The notes below the pieces were generated by a model. That model searched no databases, was not told where the DNA came from, and saw nothing but the letters and a program-made list of their open reading frames with translations. From Acanthaster planci (Eukaryota; Echinodermata; Asteroidea; Valvatida; Acanthasteridae), in assembly GCF_001949145.1 (NCBI RefSeq), contig NW_019091527.1:296706-360705 (forward strand): a stretch of 64,000 nt of DNA. Reading direction: 5' to 3'. A program made the position numbers and the translations under genes. This document shows, in pieces, positions 1-14,400 of this stretch (its first letter is position 1; the number at the start of each line of letters is the position of its first letter).

Positions 1-2943
1 GCAAGGCAGTACGAAACGAAAACGAGAGATATGAGTCTTTGTGTAGCCAGTTCCCAGTAAGGAGGGTGATTATCTCATATGTACATTCACAACAGGAAGC
101 AGTTCTCATCAATCACCCGAATAAAAAAAGCCCACAACAAACTGCTGGGGAGATGTATTTTTATGGGAACAGAACAAATGGATACCTTTATCTTCTAAGA
201 CTTTTATTTGAAAATTTTGACAATGATGGATATTTCACTCACACCAATAGCATCACCTTTTAAATATTTCGTGTTGATTCTCCAATGTTATTTGTTACAT
301 TATTTGTTCTTAGTGGTTTTTTTTTTTTTTTTTACCCACACAACAATTTATCTAACCACGGGACTGAAATGTGTGACAAGTTCGACACCGGTTGAACATG
401 GTTCTCGGCACAGCAATGCCCATTTCATGTACAAGCGAAGTCTGAAGTTCAACGTACCAGTTCGGTCTTCAAACTTATACCTGCAGTTGAAACAATACAA
501 ATTGGGTGTTTGATTTACCTACACGTAGGGTACCATCTACCCAGGCGGAATGGATGTCTGGATATTCTTTAAAGTCTGAATTACGTTAGCTCAAGATCGA
601 GAGCAAAGCATGCATTGTCTGTAAAAGAAAAAAAACCTCAGCACATAAACTACTGTAGCCTTTGCACACACTACACTTGGCATGTATGGCGATCTTTGCC
701 CCCTTGTAATTTCTTATTTATATATCATCCACCATTTAAGACGACTTTGGCCCGCTGCTCTCTCAAGAAAAACAAAAACGAGTGATGAAGGGATCCGCAT
801 ACACAGCAGTTGGAGAGCGGCATTCATCTAAATTTAAAGCCGTCGGGAGCTATGACCAGAATGGCAGACGTACACAGTCTGTCGCTTGGCATCCAGCACA
901 TTGTGGAAACAATGGCAGGACTGACGCACCGCATGCAATACCAGAACAGAAAGGCGCTTCATACATGTACCGGTAGGAGCATGGCTTTACGTTCAGAATC
1001 TGTAACGTGTATATTATCGCCATTGTCATTAATGGCCCTCTTGCGACAAATAAAACCTGTCTGCCACTGTGGGCGGGCGGAGAATTCGAGCCAATTTGAA
1101 CTGGCAATTGACAAAGACTTCTCAGAAAATTAGAGGCAGATGAGACCTTGTAGAATGAGTAGAATTATTTTCAGACAGCGTCACCAGACAGCACCAAGTA
1201 AATTACATTTATCTTTTGCACAATGCTTCTGTTACTCGCACACCGTAATGAATACATGTACATGTACCAGCATTGGTTTTAAGGGCAGAATATTCCCCAG
1301 AAATTGTGTAAACCTAGAGCTTTTTACATTAGTTTAAGTGTACAAACAAAACCAGTAATCATCAACTCTACACAGGTCCAAAATCTATTTTGTGTGACAC
1401 ATAACACCATCCATAAGCTCTCCCCCTTCAGAAACATACTACTGTTAAATTTGAGCATGGGACATTCAGAACAGAAAAAGAGCATTTCTTTTCTGCTCTC
1501 TCTGGTATGTGCATCTACGGAAATCCCCGGCAAATTTGGAGGCAATGTGGCCATACACCAACAGGGAATGATTTAAAAAGTGGTTTGAAGGCCAGCAAAC
1601 TGTTTAGTCTCCCAACATGAAGTTTGTCTTCCGTGCATACAGCTCCACACAAACCTTGCCATACCTTCAGTTTGGCTGCATATTAGGCTCTGACCAAAAA
1701 GACACACACAAATTCAATTAGGTGGGAGACTTTTAAGTGATAACAAATCAAGATTTATCGCTCAAAATGACCCAACGGCTCATGAAACAGAAGACAACAC
1801 GAACAGGCTTGACAACATCGGGGAAGACGTTCCATAAAACCTTATCAAATCCCAAACCTCGTAAAGAAATTCCAAAGTCCTCTAAACCACTCTCCCCCCC
1901 CCACCATTTTTTCCCCGTCCACCTCTTGCCGACTCTTGCCAACTGTGAAAATGCATTATGAACTGGCACAGTCACATGACCAAGCCCGCTCGACTATAAT
2001 AACTCACTCCCATGATTGTGTTTATCATGCCAACATAATCTAAACTCTCCGGGCTACGGCGCATCAGAGCTTAGCCGACCATCTGCACAGGTTCTTGTGA
2101 ACCAGCACACAACACTGTGCCCTGGACTGTCTTTAATTAATACCGTTCCGATACCATTCATTTTGAGTCCGAAGGCAATTCTGAAACAAAAAAAAACACC
2201 CCCCCCTTTCAAGCCCCTCCCCCAAGAAAAAGCACAGCCGATCTAATGCATGCTGAAATGTGCACTTGCATGAGTTTCCGAGCGATAAGCTTGTGCAAAA
2301 TTGCTCTACAACCGTGTGCCACGTTTTGACCTTTTCCTAGAAAATCTGGATGCAAACATGCAGGAAACATCGGGCTCGGGTCGAGATAACTCGCAACTTC
2401 TGACTACGACTGACTTCATTAGCATCGACCAGCCGGATGGAATTTCCCAATTCTTCCAAATCAACTATTCAGGCACAACATTCTACAGCAACATAGACCA
2501 GCGATGGAGCGACCTGTGACTGCAATGAGATCTAGGTCAAATGTGATGGGGCTACACATGTACTTGGCCCAAGAAAAAATTTCGAGGAGAATGTAAAGTA
2601 AAACATGAACTAAAAACAGGGTACGACTAACTGCAATGCCCATTTTTGGGTGATCCATTTTATGATGTTCATGAGAACAATGTTGCGCAAGTTAGGCACA
2701 CACTGCACATAGGCAAAGACTGACATTTCAGAGACTTTATAACACATACAAGATGCTGTCTTAGTACATGTACATAATTCACCAGATACAACCTTGCCAA
2801 GTCAAGCGCATTAGTTCCATCAAGGCCTACTCCGGCAATCCTCTAATTGCATTCTTAACTTTTACATACCCAAACATAAAATTTATACACATCTTAAGAG
2901 AGGTACCATCCTACTGACTCCTAAAAAGAAAAAAAAATGATCT

Positions 2944-3194
2944 GGGCCCAATTTAATGCCGCTGCTTACCGGAGAATTCCGCGCTTACGATCTCCATTCT
3001 GCGCTTACCGCACTAGCAGAAAAATTCTGCACTAACCCTTTAAGCACAGAATCCTTAGTTACGGGATGTACGCATGCGCACAAGCCAAAATTCCTCGCTA
3101 ACCCATGAAATACGTCCGCCGTAAGCACAGTATTTTCTGCTACAGTAAGCGCTGATTTTTCCCTTGCGGTAAGCAGCGCCATGAAATTGGGCCC
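2944..3194. mobile_element. Short terminal-inverted-repeat element (MITE-like), 251 bases
   Basis: The two ends, 2944-2971 and 3167-3194, are inverted copies of a 28-base sequence starting GGGCCCAATTT and ending GCTGCTTACCG, with 26 of 28 positions matching. The interior is also built from inverted and repeated pieces: GCGCTTAC occurs twice at the left and GTAAGC-type motifs recur at the right, so the element could fold into one long hairpin. It has no open reading frame of note. No target-site duplication is evident (TGATCT on the left, CGGTAT on the right). It looks like a non-autonomous DNA transposon. The superfamily cannot be assigned from these ends alone. Confidence 0.8.
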
Positions 3195-4351
3195 CGGTAT
3201 AAAACTGAAGCTTAAATGTAAGTCTCCCAGATCCTTCAAAATCCATCAGAATTCCCTGCCATACATGTACAACCCACAGACTAATGCAGGAGAACTGTTG
3301 ACAGAACAAGTACAATGATATAATGTGGTATCCTACACTATGGTGGATTCTGGAGGATCCAGGAAGGTTACAGCCAAACTGCCAAGGATGTACATGTACA
3401 TAATCCTGACCCTGCTGGAGCTTACAAGATCTTATGGCAAGCTACTAGTATTTCTACCTGATTTCATTCATTGTGAGTAGTGATTGCCATTTTGGATACC
3501 TTGTTCTGTTGCACAAAGCATTTAAAACTTAGCAACTGAAAAGCCCCGTTCTTCACTTCAAGGTACATGTAAGTTTTGAGTTGACACCTTATTTTCAAAC
3601 ACTTGCTACAGTCTCCAACAGCTGGATTCTGTTAAAGACAACCGCAAAAGCTAGTGAAACCCAGATAGAGGGGGATTGGGCTGGCTAGTCGGTTAACCCC
3701 AATCAATTTGTGTCAACATGGCTGACCACAACATTACCATACAACTGAACTTGAAATGGTCATGCCACTAATGGTTTCCCTCCACAAGTGTTGGATCAGC
3801 CAGTAATATTAAGAGCCACTTTGGGGAATGCCTATCAACATGATCAATGGTCAATTGGCAGAGGGGAGCTCAGCCCCACCAGGGGTTGGGAATAATCAGG
3901 GATGACACTTTGCATCTGGTCAGACCCCACAGAGTGTGAACTTTTGATAGCCCTTCTGATGTGTCTCCTGGGATATACCATTTGCAGCCATCACATTTTA
4001 TGAGGAAGCCCTGATTTGTTCAAACTTAATTTCAGTTCCAGTGTGTGTTTTTGCATTAACAAACTAGTTTATTTTTTCACTGTTAACAAGCAGACAGTTA
4101 CAATTTTGTCTTGTTCACTTGTCACAAGATAGCAAGCTTGGATGAGGATTTCGTTGCAAGAATTGAATCTTAACAATTAAGATTCGTATAGCTTACTTTA
4201 GATCAAACAAGCAAAAATGTCCAATTTGAAAATGAGACACATTCAGACACATTTAAATCTGATCTTTTTCAACCAACGAAGTAAACTATTCAAGTGTCGA
4301 CATGCAACTTTATCTGCGACTGACCATAATAGGACACTGCACTACACACAT

Positions 4352-4371
4352 GCACGCACGCACGCACGCAC
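4352..4371. repeat. (GCAC)n microsatellite
   Basis: About five GCAC units in a row. Confidence 0.95.
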
Positions 4372-7300
4372 AATGCTGCACTTTACACATATGCCAAATT
4401 TAGGTGTTTATCAGACAGGGTCGATTTTTACCCCGAATAGCAGCCCACCACATTTCCAGCCAGAAGATGAGAGAGCCCTCCCACTACAAGCTTGGCGCAA
4501 CTAATTAAAAAAAAAAAGAACCCGAGCAAATGTTCTGCCCTTTTCCTTCTCCCCCCCCCCTCACTTGACCCCTCTTGAACCCGCTGTCGGCGATGTTTTC
4601 TCCCTGCAAATTACTTCCCCAGCAAAGCTGCGGGGAAATCAAAAAAAAAAAAAAATCAAAGGTTTTGCACTTCCCAAGATTTTCGCCAACTCAACGTCCT
4701 ACCCTTGCAATATTGATGCTGCAGCAATACAGAGAGGGCTGAGTGGGACGGGGGATATTTCAGGGCACAACCAGAATTTCCACAACTCTTACTAAAAGAG
4801 AACATTTTCGGCATTTACATTACCTACATCGGCATCTGCACAACAAAGTGTGAGGGTACCACATCGTCTGTAACACTGTTTTTTCATACATTTTTAAGAG
4901 CAACACTCTGGAACAGCTGGGTACCTGTGCTCCAGTCGCACGATTCTGAGGTAAACTAGTTAAGGAACCAGCCTAGTGGTAGGTTAGCAAACACCGTAAC
5001 CTAAAGCGTGGATCTAGAGATTGCATGCCATTGTGACAATGGTATTTCAAAGACGACAAAACTGAATGCTATATGCGACTGGTTTTGGTTTTCAAATTCT
5101 TCAGTTCACCTCTTTTTTTTTTTTTAAATCTTTTCCCCTCAACATGATATTCTTCTCCAAAGGTGTTCCTGTAAAGAGCTCAATCTGAACCTACATTTCT
5201 GGAAGCTGAAAGGAATACAAAAGCCGATAACTGGCAGATGGCCGATTGGCATGGACAGGTGTGCATGTATCTTGTTGTGCCAGAAAGGAGTTCAATACAG
5301 GGAAGGGAAAAAAAATCAACAACACAGAGAAGGCGAATCGTACGGTCGTGCAAGACGGAACAGAAGGTGGTCGCGCTCGACACCAAAGGAGGGCTACCCA
5401 CACGCGTGAGCCAGTGAGAAGGAGCGCGCGTGCTGCACAATGAGCACACTTTCGGCCTGAAGTCGTCTCAAGATGTTGGCACATCGGCGCCTCCCCGGTA
5501 AGGCAATCTGCGCAAACACTTTTGAAACGCCAAATCCAGAAATCCTTCAGGTGGCGTGGGCAAACATCCTGGAGTGCGCAGTGATCGCGGCGTCAAGGGG
5601 GGTGACGACAGATGCCGCCACGCTGGGGGATCAAGGGTGATGGAGAAAGGGTTCCAGACGGGAAGAGAACGCAAGAGCACGGGAAAGAAAGTGAAAAAGA
5701 AGAAAAAAAATTCCAAGGCTTGACTCCTGATTTCTGAATAAGACGATACAGAACAAAATACAAAGTGGTTTCAGAAAAAGACGTTAAAGGTGACCACTCC
5801 TTCCCTCCCCCCCCAAAAAAAATGAGCAATGCAAGGACGGACACACATTGAACAAGCACAGGGTGGAAGCACTGTTTACCAAGGCCTATCAATTGAGACT
5901 AGAAGTCACCTGCGTCAAGTCAGCGCGTCATCAAGCCTGGGCTTTAGGGGCTGTCCACTACTGGCCCTTGCCAGACACACTGCACAGTACCGCAGTGTTA
6001 CCGGGGCACCAGCACACCAGCAATCAGACCACGCAGACAGCTTATCCGCTCTGCTACAGTGTGTGTCAATATAAACACCTGGTTCCACGAGATGAGATGA
6101 GCCAAGCATGTTCCAACTAAACTAATTGCATACACTGGGTCAATTTTTTTCTTTCTTTTAGTACGAGATAGCTAAATAAAGCAAGCACATGTTTTCAACA
6201 AACTTTATGAAGAAAAATCTTCAAGCTTACTGATTTCTAAAAATCGGTAGGAATTTTCCATTCAAACAAGAGCACATTAACTTATTTATCTACCTGTACA
6301 TTTGCATATCTATCACACAAAACTTACTTCTAAAAAAGGGAACCAAGAAACACTCTCCACACCCTATGCATTATAATAATGTAATTGGTAATGTAAATGT
6401 ACGGTACATGTATGTACACGTAGATGACCATCTATGAATTTCCTGTAACAGGATAACAATCACTCAACAAAAAATAAAGCATTTTCTTTACATAGAGGAT
6501 GTAACCTGCCAAAGATTGTTGAAATTCAGGACTGCAAAAAATCCAGACATGTAACTCAAACACCGTACATCCGAGAACCAGACACATGCTCGACACCTCA
6601 ATCCATGGAACTTAACCCCAAAGAAAAACACACTCCTGGACCAAATTAACCTCCCTGTAAAACAAGAAAAACAAAGAAATTCCTGCAAGTTCAAGAAACT
6701 AAACACAGAAAAGAAAAAAAAGTGGGGGAAAAAAAAACCAACCACAAGGCCCCAGTCACCCGCTGTGGCTCCCTGTCGACAGTCCCTGGTACCCATGGCG
6801 ACATAAATTGGACAGCGGGCCACAAGATGGCCGGGACTTGAAACTGATCCCTGCAAGTTTCAATGTCAAAGCCGTAAGGCTTCTATAAACCCAACCTGAC
6901 CAGGGGGGGTTGGGCAATATGAAGGCAGTAGGGTCATTCGACACAGTAGGGAACCCAACCTCGAGGACAAAGAAAGCTGCAAACAATGTCTGGTGCAATA
7001 TTCCGACTGACAAACATCTCGGGTAAATATGGATTCCAACCCCTGGACTCCTGATGTCCTTATCTGTAAACGCGTACAGGGTTATATAGTCATACACAAC
7101 AACATGGCCACAGCAAAGTTAATGATCCCTTCAGACTATTTGATGCAATGTGAAGACAATATTCCATCCAAACAATTTCGTCATTTTGAAAACCCCGCTC
7201 GCTTTTCCTTGTCTTCAAGGATTTGTACATTCAGGGATCGTCGCCAAAGCCTGTTCCTCTACAACAAAGGGATGTTCAATGGGTCACAGGAAACCTTGAA

Positions 7301-8389
7301 TTGAAAACTGATGTCAGTTTGCCAGTCAGTCACACTCACGTGAAGCTTTTTGACAATGTAACTGAAACCAAAACTATGTGTACCATCCCCAAAGTGGCCA
7401 CACTTTTAACAGCCTTCAACCTTCAACACACCAAAAATCTCAAGCAAAAGTGAGGTCCATCCCCCAAAAGACACCTCCATGCAGAAGCATGTCAAAGGGA
7501 CAAGAATGTCCAAACACCAGCCCACACTTCACCAAACAAGGCGGCAACAGCAGCCGGTGGCTTCTACCGCCAACTTTGTAACTGCCAACTCAACCCAGTC
7601 ACTTTCTGAGGGTCAAACATTCTGTTGGCAAACATGTTTGCTTTAGCTCATTGCACAACTTGGGAGTTGCCGGAATAACAGCACCTTGTGCAGCCTCACC
7701 TTCAAAACAAGGCAGCGTTATGCGCTTCATTGTTGCCCTTAGACAACTTTCGGAGGCATTTTTCACCCTGAATTTGAAGAACAGCCAAAAAGGAGCCTAG
7801 TGATTATTGACCAGCACATGAACATGTACTGCCAATCGAATTATTACTCTCCTTAGCCATGAACACAATCCACCTTAAGCAGAAGCACCCCCTCATTGGT
7901 TGAAAAGAGCATTTTGATGGGGAATATTCCTTTTTTGGCAGTGACGCGACCGCAATGTGTGCATTTCAGTAATTTGTGAACCAGCAAAGTGCAGTTCCCA
8001 CCGAAACAACTTCCATTACTAGGAAAATTACACCCTCTGTTGGTCCCACTCGGGGCAGATAACAACTTCCTTGTACTACACATGCATATACCTTGGTCTA
8101 CAGTTTCACACTCACTGTAAAACCAGAGTTCTCAAACAAGTCAAGTTGCAATCAAGGTTCTAGAACATCTCTTTTCTAAGTCAAACACCTACACTGACTA
8201 TCGAAAAGCTCCAGAAAAACCAACCTGCTTTCAACCATACTGAATGCAACCAAGTATCTTAGGGAAACCTTGCACTTCTTACAGAATTACGAAATAACAG
8301 ATTCCCACAGAAACTGAGTAAAGCTGGAAAATTGTTCAATAACTGCCTGTGTGGGTAGAACCCACAGACTCCATTGTGCTTTCAAACAT

Positions 8390-8633
8390 CTAGGCCGATT
8401 TCCAATACTCAACTTTGGCTCTGTCTCAGGCTTCACCTGTTTTTTTACTACCTGACTTTGAAGCTGTAAGCGCAGTAATCAGTCTAATAGTGCCACAGAA
8501 CATCAAATAAGATGCAAGAAAGCCAGAAATTACAGTAATCCAATTTAATTTAAACACTTCAGGCCCACAATCGGTGATTGGTTTTGGGAACAAAGCCTAT
8601 GACGGAGCCCAAGTCGAATATTGGAAAAGGGCC
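8390..8633 (-). mobile_element. MITE family A, copy 1 (about 244 bases)
   Basis: The ends are inverted relatives of about 40 bases: the left reads GGCCGATTTCCAATACTCAA, and the reverse complement of the right reads GGCCCTTTTCCAATATTCGA. A direct CAAACAT lies on both sides (8383-8389 and 8634-8640), a plausible 7-base target-site duplication. A second copy in the opposite orientation is at 41019-41261. No transposase is encoded. Strand is given relative to copy 2, called plus arbitrarily. Confidence 0.85.
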
Positions 8634-11418
8634 CAAACATACACATCATGTACGAACCCATCAGAGGCACGGTACCTGCCTGTCTATCAACTGCCAGAGT
8701 TAAAAAAAGAATCCCTTCTCAATCAAAATCAAAACTACACTGACTCAACATACGAAGGCCAGTTGTTACACAACTTTACTCCAATCTTATGCAATTCACT
8801 CCTGAAATTTTCTTTTTCTTTCTCCATCTTCTTATTTTTGGCGAGTGCAAATGTCAGCATCTGTGCCAATCATTGCATGCATCAATTTCAACTGGCCACA
8901 CGTTAATGCTCCATAATAGCAAAGTTAATTTTTACCTGGCTAGGGGGTCACTGCGGGTAAAAGGGGGGGGAGAGCGACAGGACACACACACACAAAAAAA
9001 AAATTAAAAAAACAGCTGAGAGAGTGCGGTGAGGCATCCTGGGTATCAGCAATCACTGAAAATGTCAGGGGCAACCGCTTCTCGTCGTGACTGATTCCCT
9101 TTTTTTTTTATTCAATTTTGAAATTGCCACGAGAAGACCAGTCTCAGACCTGATATGATGTTTATTTTTTGTGTAACGAGCCACCAACTCACCCGGCGAA
9201 TCAGATTTTAATCATCTACAGCTGGATAGAGGTGACCCAATTTTTTTTTTTTTTTTAATTCTTTCGCCCCTGTTAGAGAGGTGACTTTCTGGAATTTCAA
9301 TTGCTTGCAAATAACATCCTGGGGCAGCTAATTTTTTCATTGTTTCAGTCAACTGGACTCCTCCAATGGCAAGTACGGGAATGGCAAGTATTGAGAGCCA
9401 ACATCATTCAGGCCACCAGTGACTGTGCTTAGCAGGTGCATCAACTAAGCCATGTTATCAGCAACGATACCAGCCATGTAAAACTGGCTCCCAGTTTTTC
9501 ACAATCCTCTTCAAGACTTAAGTTTTCAAATCATAAACTGCATTTTGCTGCTTAGCATTACGAGCTGCATGTACAAAAGCAAAAATATTCACGCTTAAAA
9601 CTCTGCGTACGATCTTTCTAAATTTTCAAGCAGAGACATCAGTTCGCTTGACCCAGCAAAACGCTCAAAATAAAAAAAAAACAGGAAATCATTGTCCCAT
9701 AAAGACAACCACTGTTTTTCCTGTACACACACGCCCCTAAAGCAAACAAACCTATTCCACTGTTTTTCCACAAATGTCAGGGTGAGCAAGTATAATACTT
9801 ACCCACCAGTCTGTAATGGCCTTGACCTAAAGCAACGTATTCCTTTCACATTTCTTACACCCCACTTAATTTTTTCTCCTCCTGGCCAGAAAATTGACTT
9901 TCTGATATCCCTTTTAGTAGACACTGCATGTATGAACATGTGCGTGAACATGTACACCTATGAGTCTGCACAGACTACGGTCACGGTCAATTGCCGGCAG
10001 TCAGCAAGTGACATGCCTCTCAGATAATTTGATTTTTTGCCCCCCCCCCATGCTGCTGTAGTTTCCACACGGAGATGAAGCAACTCCTAACGAGCAAAAT
10101 GGGCAGAAGAAAAGTAAAATGCACCACATTGTATGTACTCAACTGTGCGTGTTCCGTTCCAACAACGAGTCCAAGAATGAAGAGGCTGATCTTGAATTGC
10201 ATGAATTAACCACAACTCGCCTGCGTCTAGAAAAAATCTTAACTCCTCATTTTTCTAATAATTCACTGATTCCAACCTACACAGTGCACAGCAAAACCAC
10301 TTTTACACAAATGGAACTACATAGTATTTCCTAACTTTGTCATGTCACAGACGTGACAGATATCAAACTAAACAAGATTTTTAAAACCCGCATTTTAGTA
10401 AATGCAGGCAATAATGGGAAAAGTCCATGAAGGTGTTGAAACCCGTTCGCAATGTGACGTTGCTCGACACTGTCTCACCGATGTCAAAAAGGGAGGTACC
10501 ATAAAAGAAAATAAATAAACCTACAAATCATCTCATCACAATGCTTTCAACAAAAAAAAAAGGTTGCCGCCACCACACCCGAAGATGAAGGTTATCCTCA
10601 AGAACTTAAAAACTGTCAAAATTCCACCCAACATTGCCCCCTACCCCTATCCTGAGCAACTGAACGGGTGCGCAAACATTTGGATATGTTGTCTTCCTAT
10701 TCACTCTGTGCACTCATCCATTCAATGCCATGCTGCAGTAATTGCTGTTTGCCAAACGGAATGGGTACATAATTAAAGATACATTAACACAGTAAACATG
10801 GTGCCCCAGGCTGTATTACCTGGGCCAACAGCGGACAGCCAAAATGTAGTGTTTGTCTTTCTTTTGGCCAAATCTCCAAGTTTCATAATAGAGCGGGGCA
10901 AACGCAGAATAAACACAATTAGGAGACAGGATTTTGTTTTCAAAGTATCTTGAGTTTGAAGATGTCTAAATGGCATCCTGCCAAATAAATAAGTATAAAA
11001 AAAATCAGTTGGTACCATGTTTGCATTCTGTACAAAAGATGGCAAGAAAAAAAACAGGAATAGCTCATTAATCACCATCACCAAGACAGTTCATGCTTTC
11101 AAACATGTTTTTGGCAAGTTTTGGGGGGATTTGAGTGTTTTGGGATTTTTTTAACCTCAGTTTTAGCTTTTTTCTTTTGTTGTCTTTTCTTTTTTTTTCT
11201 GCTATTTATTGACTGTTAAATTTTTGAACGGTCCACATTTTATTTTTTATCCTTGAGAGCATTTTGGCAAAGAAGGAGTGCAAAGAGAAAGCATTCGTCT
11301 CCGTTTAGTTCACTGATCTGCTGCATCTCTAATGCCCACCACAGTCGCTCAACTGCTCAAGGTTGCCGCAAGTCAATTCCTCCAACAAGACCGAATTTGA
11401 CACTCTAACGGCATTTCA

Positions 11419-11475
11419 AGAGTGAGAGAGACAGAGACAGAGAGAGAAAGGGGGGAAAAAAAGAAGAAAAAAAGC
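11419..11475. repeat. GA-rich simple repeat
   Basis: An almost pure purine run with GAGA and ACAGAG units followed by G and A runs. Confidence 0.85.
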
Positions 11476-14400
11476 TTCCCAGCTCCGGTTGGAGAAACAC
11501 GGTACATGAACGGATGGAGAGCGCACAACAATATCCAGTCAGATCAGCGAGGCCTGCATGCGAGGCGAGAGCAGTAAACGCTCATATGCCGTAACTCTGA
11601 TCAATGTTAAACACTCCCTGGGGAAGACTGAGAACCATTATCTGCTCGGCTGGAAATAATTCCAATTCTTTCTTGGTTTTTTTTTTTTTTCTCCACGATT
11701 TAATTCCCACGTTGCGTGTCCGTCTTCCTCTCCAGCATCATCTGTGAGAGCCAGTGCTTTTGTCCAGGGGAACAAATGGAGTCAACAGACAAATACACCT
11801 GATACAATAGCAAAAACCCACTGGGGAAATGGATGCTCAATGCCTGACTATTTGCAGCAGAAGGGCTTACAATGGTGAGGTACATATACATGTATATATA
11901 CGTAGACGCATGTTGAAATCTGCATTTACACCTTGTCACCAGTGTATTTCTGTAATGGTGTGCACGTCACTCCATGTCATGCCTGGATTAACATCAGCAC
12001 GCAATGCTCTCGGTGTGAATTTAAAATGGACGCTCTCCAAACTTCCCACACAAGAGATATCATACGGTAGGTTCAAACTTCACATGTCACAGCTCAGCAA
12101 GCTTTGAATGTATATCTGACCTCCATTTCTGGCCAGGCAGAATATGAACGATCCAAGTTGGCTAAGCAAAGCCTCCTGCACAGCGGTTTCTAAATGCACA
12201 CAATCTGCTCCCCCCCATTAACAATTCTATGACAGAAAAGTCCACCAACACTCCTCCAAGGGGGCAGATCCCAGGGAAATGGTGTGGGAGTAATGCATGT
12301 AGCAATGCCCAAGGTCATGGTACATGTAAATTTTTTAAAAATGATACAAAAGAAAAATTATTCTTCCAAGGTGAATCTGCAAGGTCCATACATGTATTCA
12401 TGAGGGTCCTTCAGTACACAGTGTGGTAGCCATCTTTGATTTCTTGTAATGCATGCAAGGCGATGTGGGCCACCTGCAAAATGTACATGTACATGCTAAG
12501 CAAATACATGTAGCTGTAGGGAACCAGTCAAGAGCAATAGCCATCATGGGGATTTTGGTTGGTAACCTACTTTGTTGAGGCAAGTCTTTTCTGCACCAAA
12601 GTGACTTCCTGACCTTTCAATATGGGTTCCAAATTATAAGGATCTTCACGACCAGCATTGTTAACCTTACAGCCAGTCTTTGTAAGGAGCAAGAGAACAA
12701 GGCAGATATGGCAGGCGGCCAAATCGCATCACATTCCATCAACAAACTGCTATCTAGACCCTAAAACTGCAAATAGCAGCCCAAACTCACTTCAGGGAAC
12801 AAGACCAATCTAATGGCCTGATATCTGAAATATCTGAAAGTTACAAGTTCTTCCAACCAACAGACTGGTGCCTACCATCTGGTGGCCAAATGGCTGACAA
12901 ACCCCAACCACACAGACAAAAGCAAGACCGCGATGGCGAGTCAAATTATACCCATGTACATGTACATATAGGTTGATCAAGTCACACTATGCTGTGGTTC
13001 CTCTTAACTTACCAGTACAGCACCTGCACTGTTCAAAACACAGCCAGGTACACTGTACTTCACTGTTAAAGATCCAGTATAAACTACAAGGTGTCTACAT
13101 TTACCAGACTGAATTACTGAAAACCACACACTTCCTGATTGCTCGACAGCCCCAAACTCCTCAACTAAGCTACAGCTGTCCATCAAAACTCTAGCACAAA
13201 AGAACTCCAGCGAGTAAAGTCTTCAATTCACATTCCACATGTAATGAATAGCAAGACAGCCTTGCAAGGGGGGGACCCATTGCTTAAACGATTTGGTAGT
13301 TTTATTTCCAAAGAATACCAGTGCAGGTTCCTTTTTTATATGCCAGGGACAGTAGGTGTAGCTTGGTGCACATCCAATATAGGGCGAGAAGTGCAGACAC
13401 CATGCATAATTTGTTGGACACAGAGTGGTTCTCCCAGTTTGGATAGGTGGTTACCACCTCAGTCTCAGGCACAGGGTCGAATGCGGAGTACCAGTGAGAT
13501 GATGTCACACGTATAACCAGGCATCCTTTTCTTTCTATGCACACCTCTCTGGCACCAGCTTGACCCTCTGACACTTGTTCCCAGATCAAATAAACAAGAG
13601 CTGAAACCACACCAAAGCAGACGTCACATGACAAAGACACAGCTCCCCCACAGCAAATTAGGTTTTACAAAAAGAAACACAAACTAATGCTGACGTCGTC
13701 CCGTTTGGTTTATTTTCCTTTCTTCCCACAAGAACTCTGGTTCCCAAGGTTGTCCATTTCCCATGCTGATTTAGAAAGGTAGTTTTAACTGGCCTGATAT
13801 CACACAAGGTTAGGGCATCCACCCTTTCACACTTTTTTAATCCAGAAATGGCCCTGACGATAAAATGCAGTAACAACGAACTCAAACAAACGGCAACCAT
13901 TTCTGAAATTTGCAATTCGTCAAATTTGTCACTTTTCCACTTTTCCTGAAAACCAAATAAAAACACAAACTACAACACTCACAATTTGTTCAATACCATG
14001 GCAATATCAAGTTCAACCTTTGCAGGAATCGGTATTCTGGTCGATATCTCACCATTTCATTTGCACATATTATAAACAACACTCCAACAGAGACAAGACC
14101 ATGCAGATAACAAAAATAAAAACCCACGAAGTCAGTGAATTTGAACCCCAAAAATTCTAAAAATGTTTCCCAAGCACCCTTTGTTTATTCAGTTCCTCTG
14201 GCCAGCTCAAAGACGTGAAATCTTTCCCCTCTTCCAACATCTACAACCATCAAGATATAATCCCTCCCAACTCACTCTCCAAACAGTCTCTCCATTTTTA
14301 TGTCCAGAGCTCTCCAGAACACCGATGGAAAGCTCTCCAGACTTATCCGGTCACTCTGCCATTAAAAAAAAAATCCCAGATATCGGTTGGCACAGGAATG

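Noticed and set aside
1748-1975. Minus-strand frame with RGLGFDKV, slightly like an RNP1 motif
   Set aside because: Surrounding residues do not match RRM2 of Musashi and there are no matching splice sites in the required phase.
5246-5443. Arg-rich plus-strand frame in the CpG-rich patch as a gene or first exon
   Set aside because: No homology, and the only visible gene here is on the minus strand; a nearby GGTAAG is not enough to support an exon.
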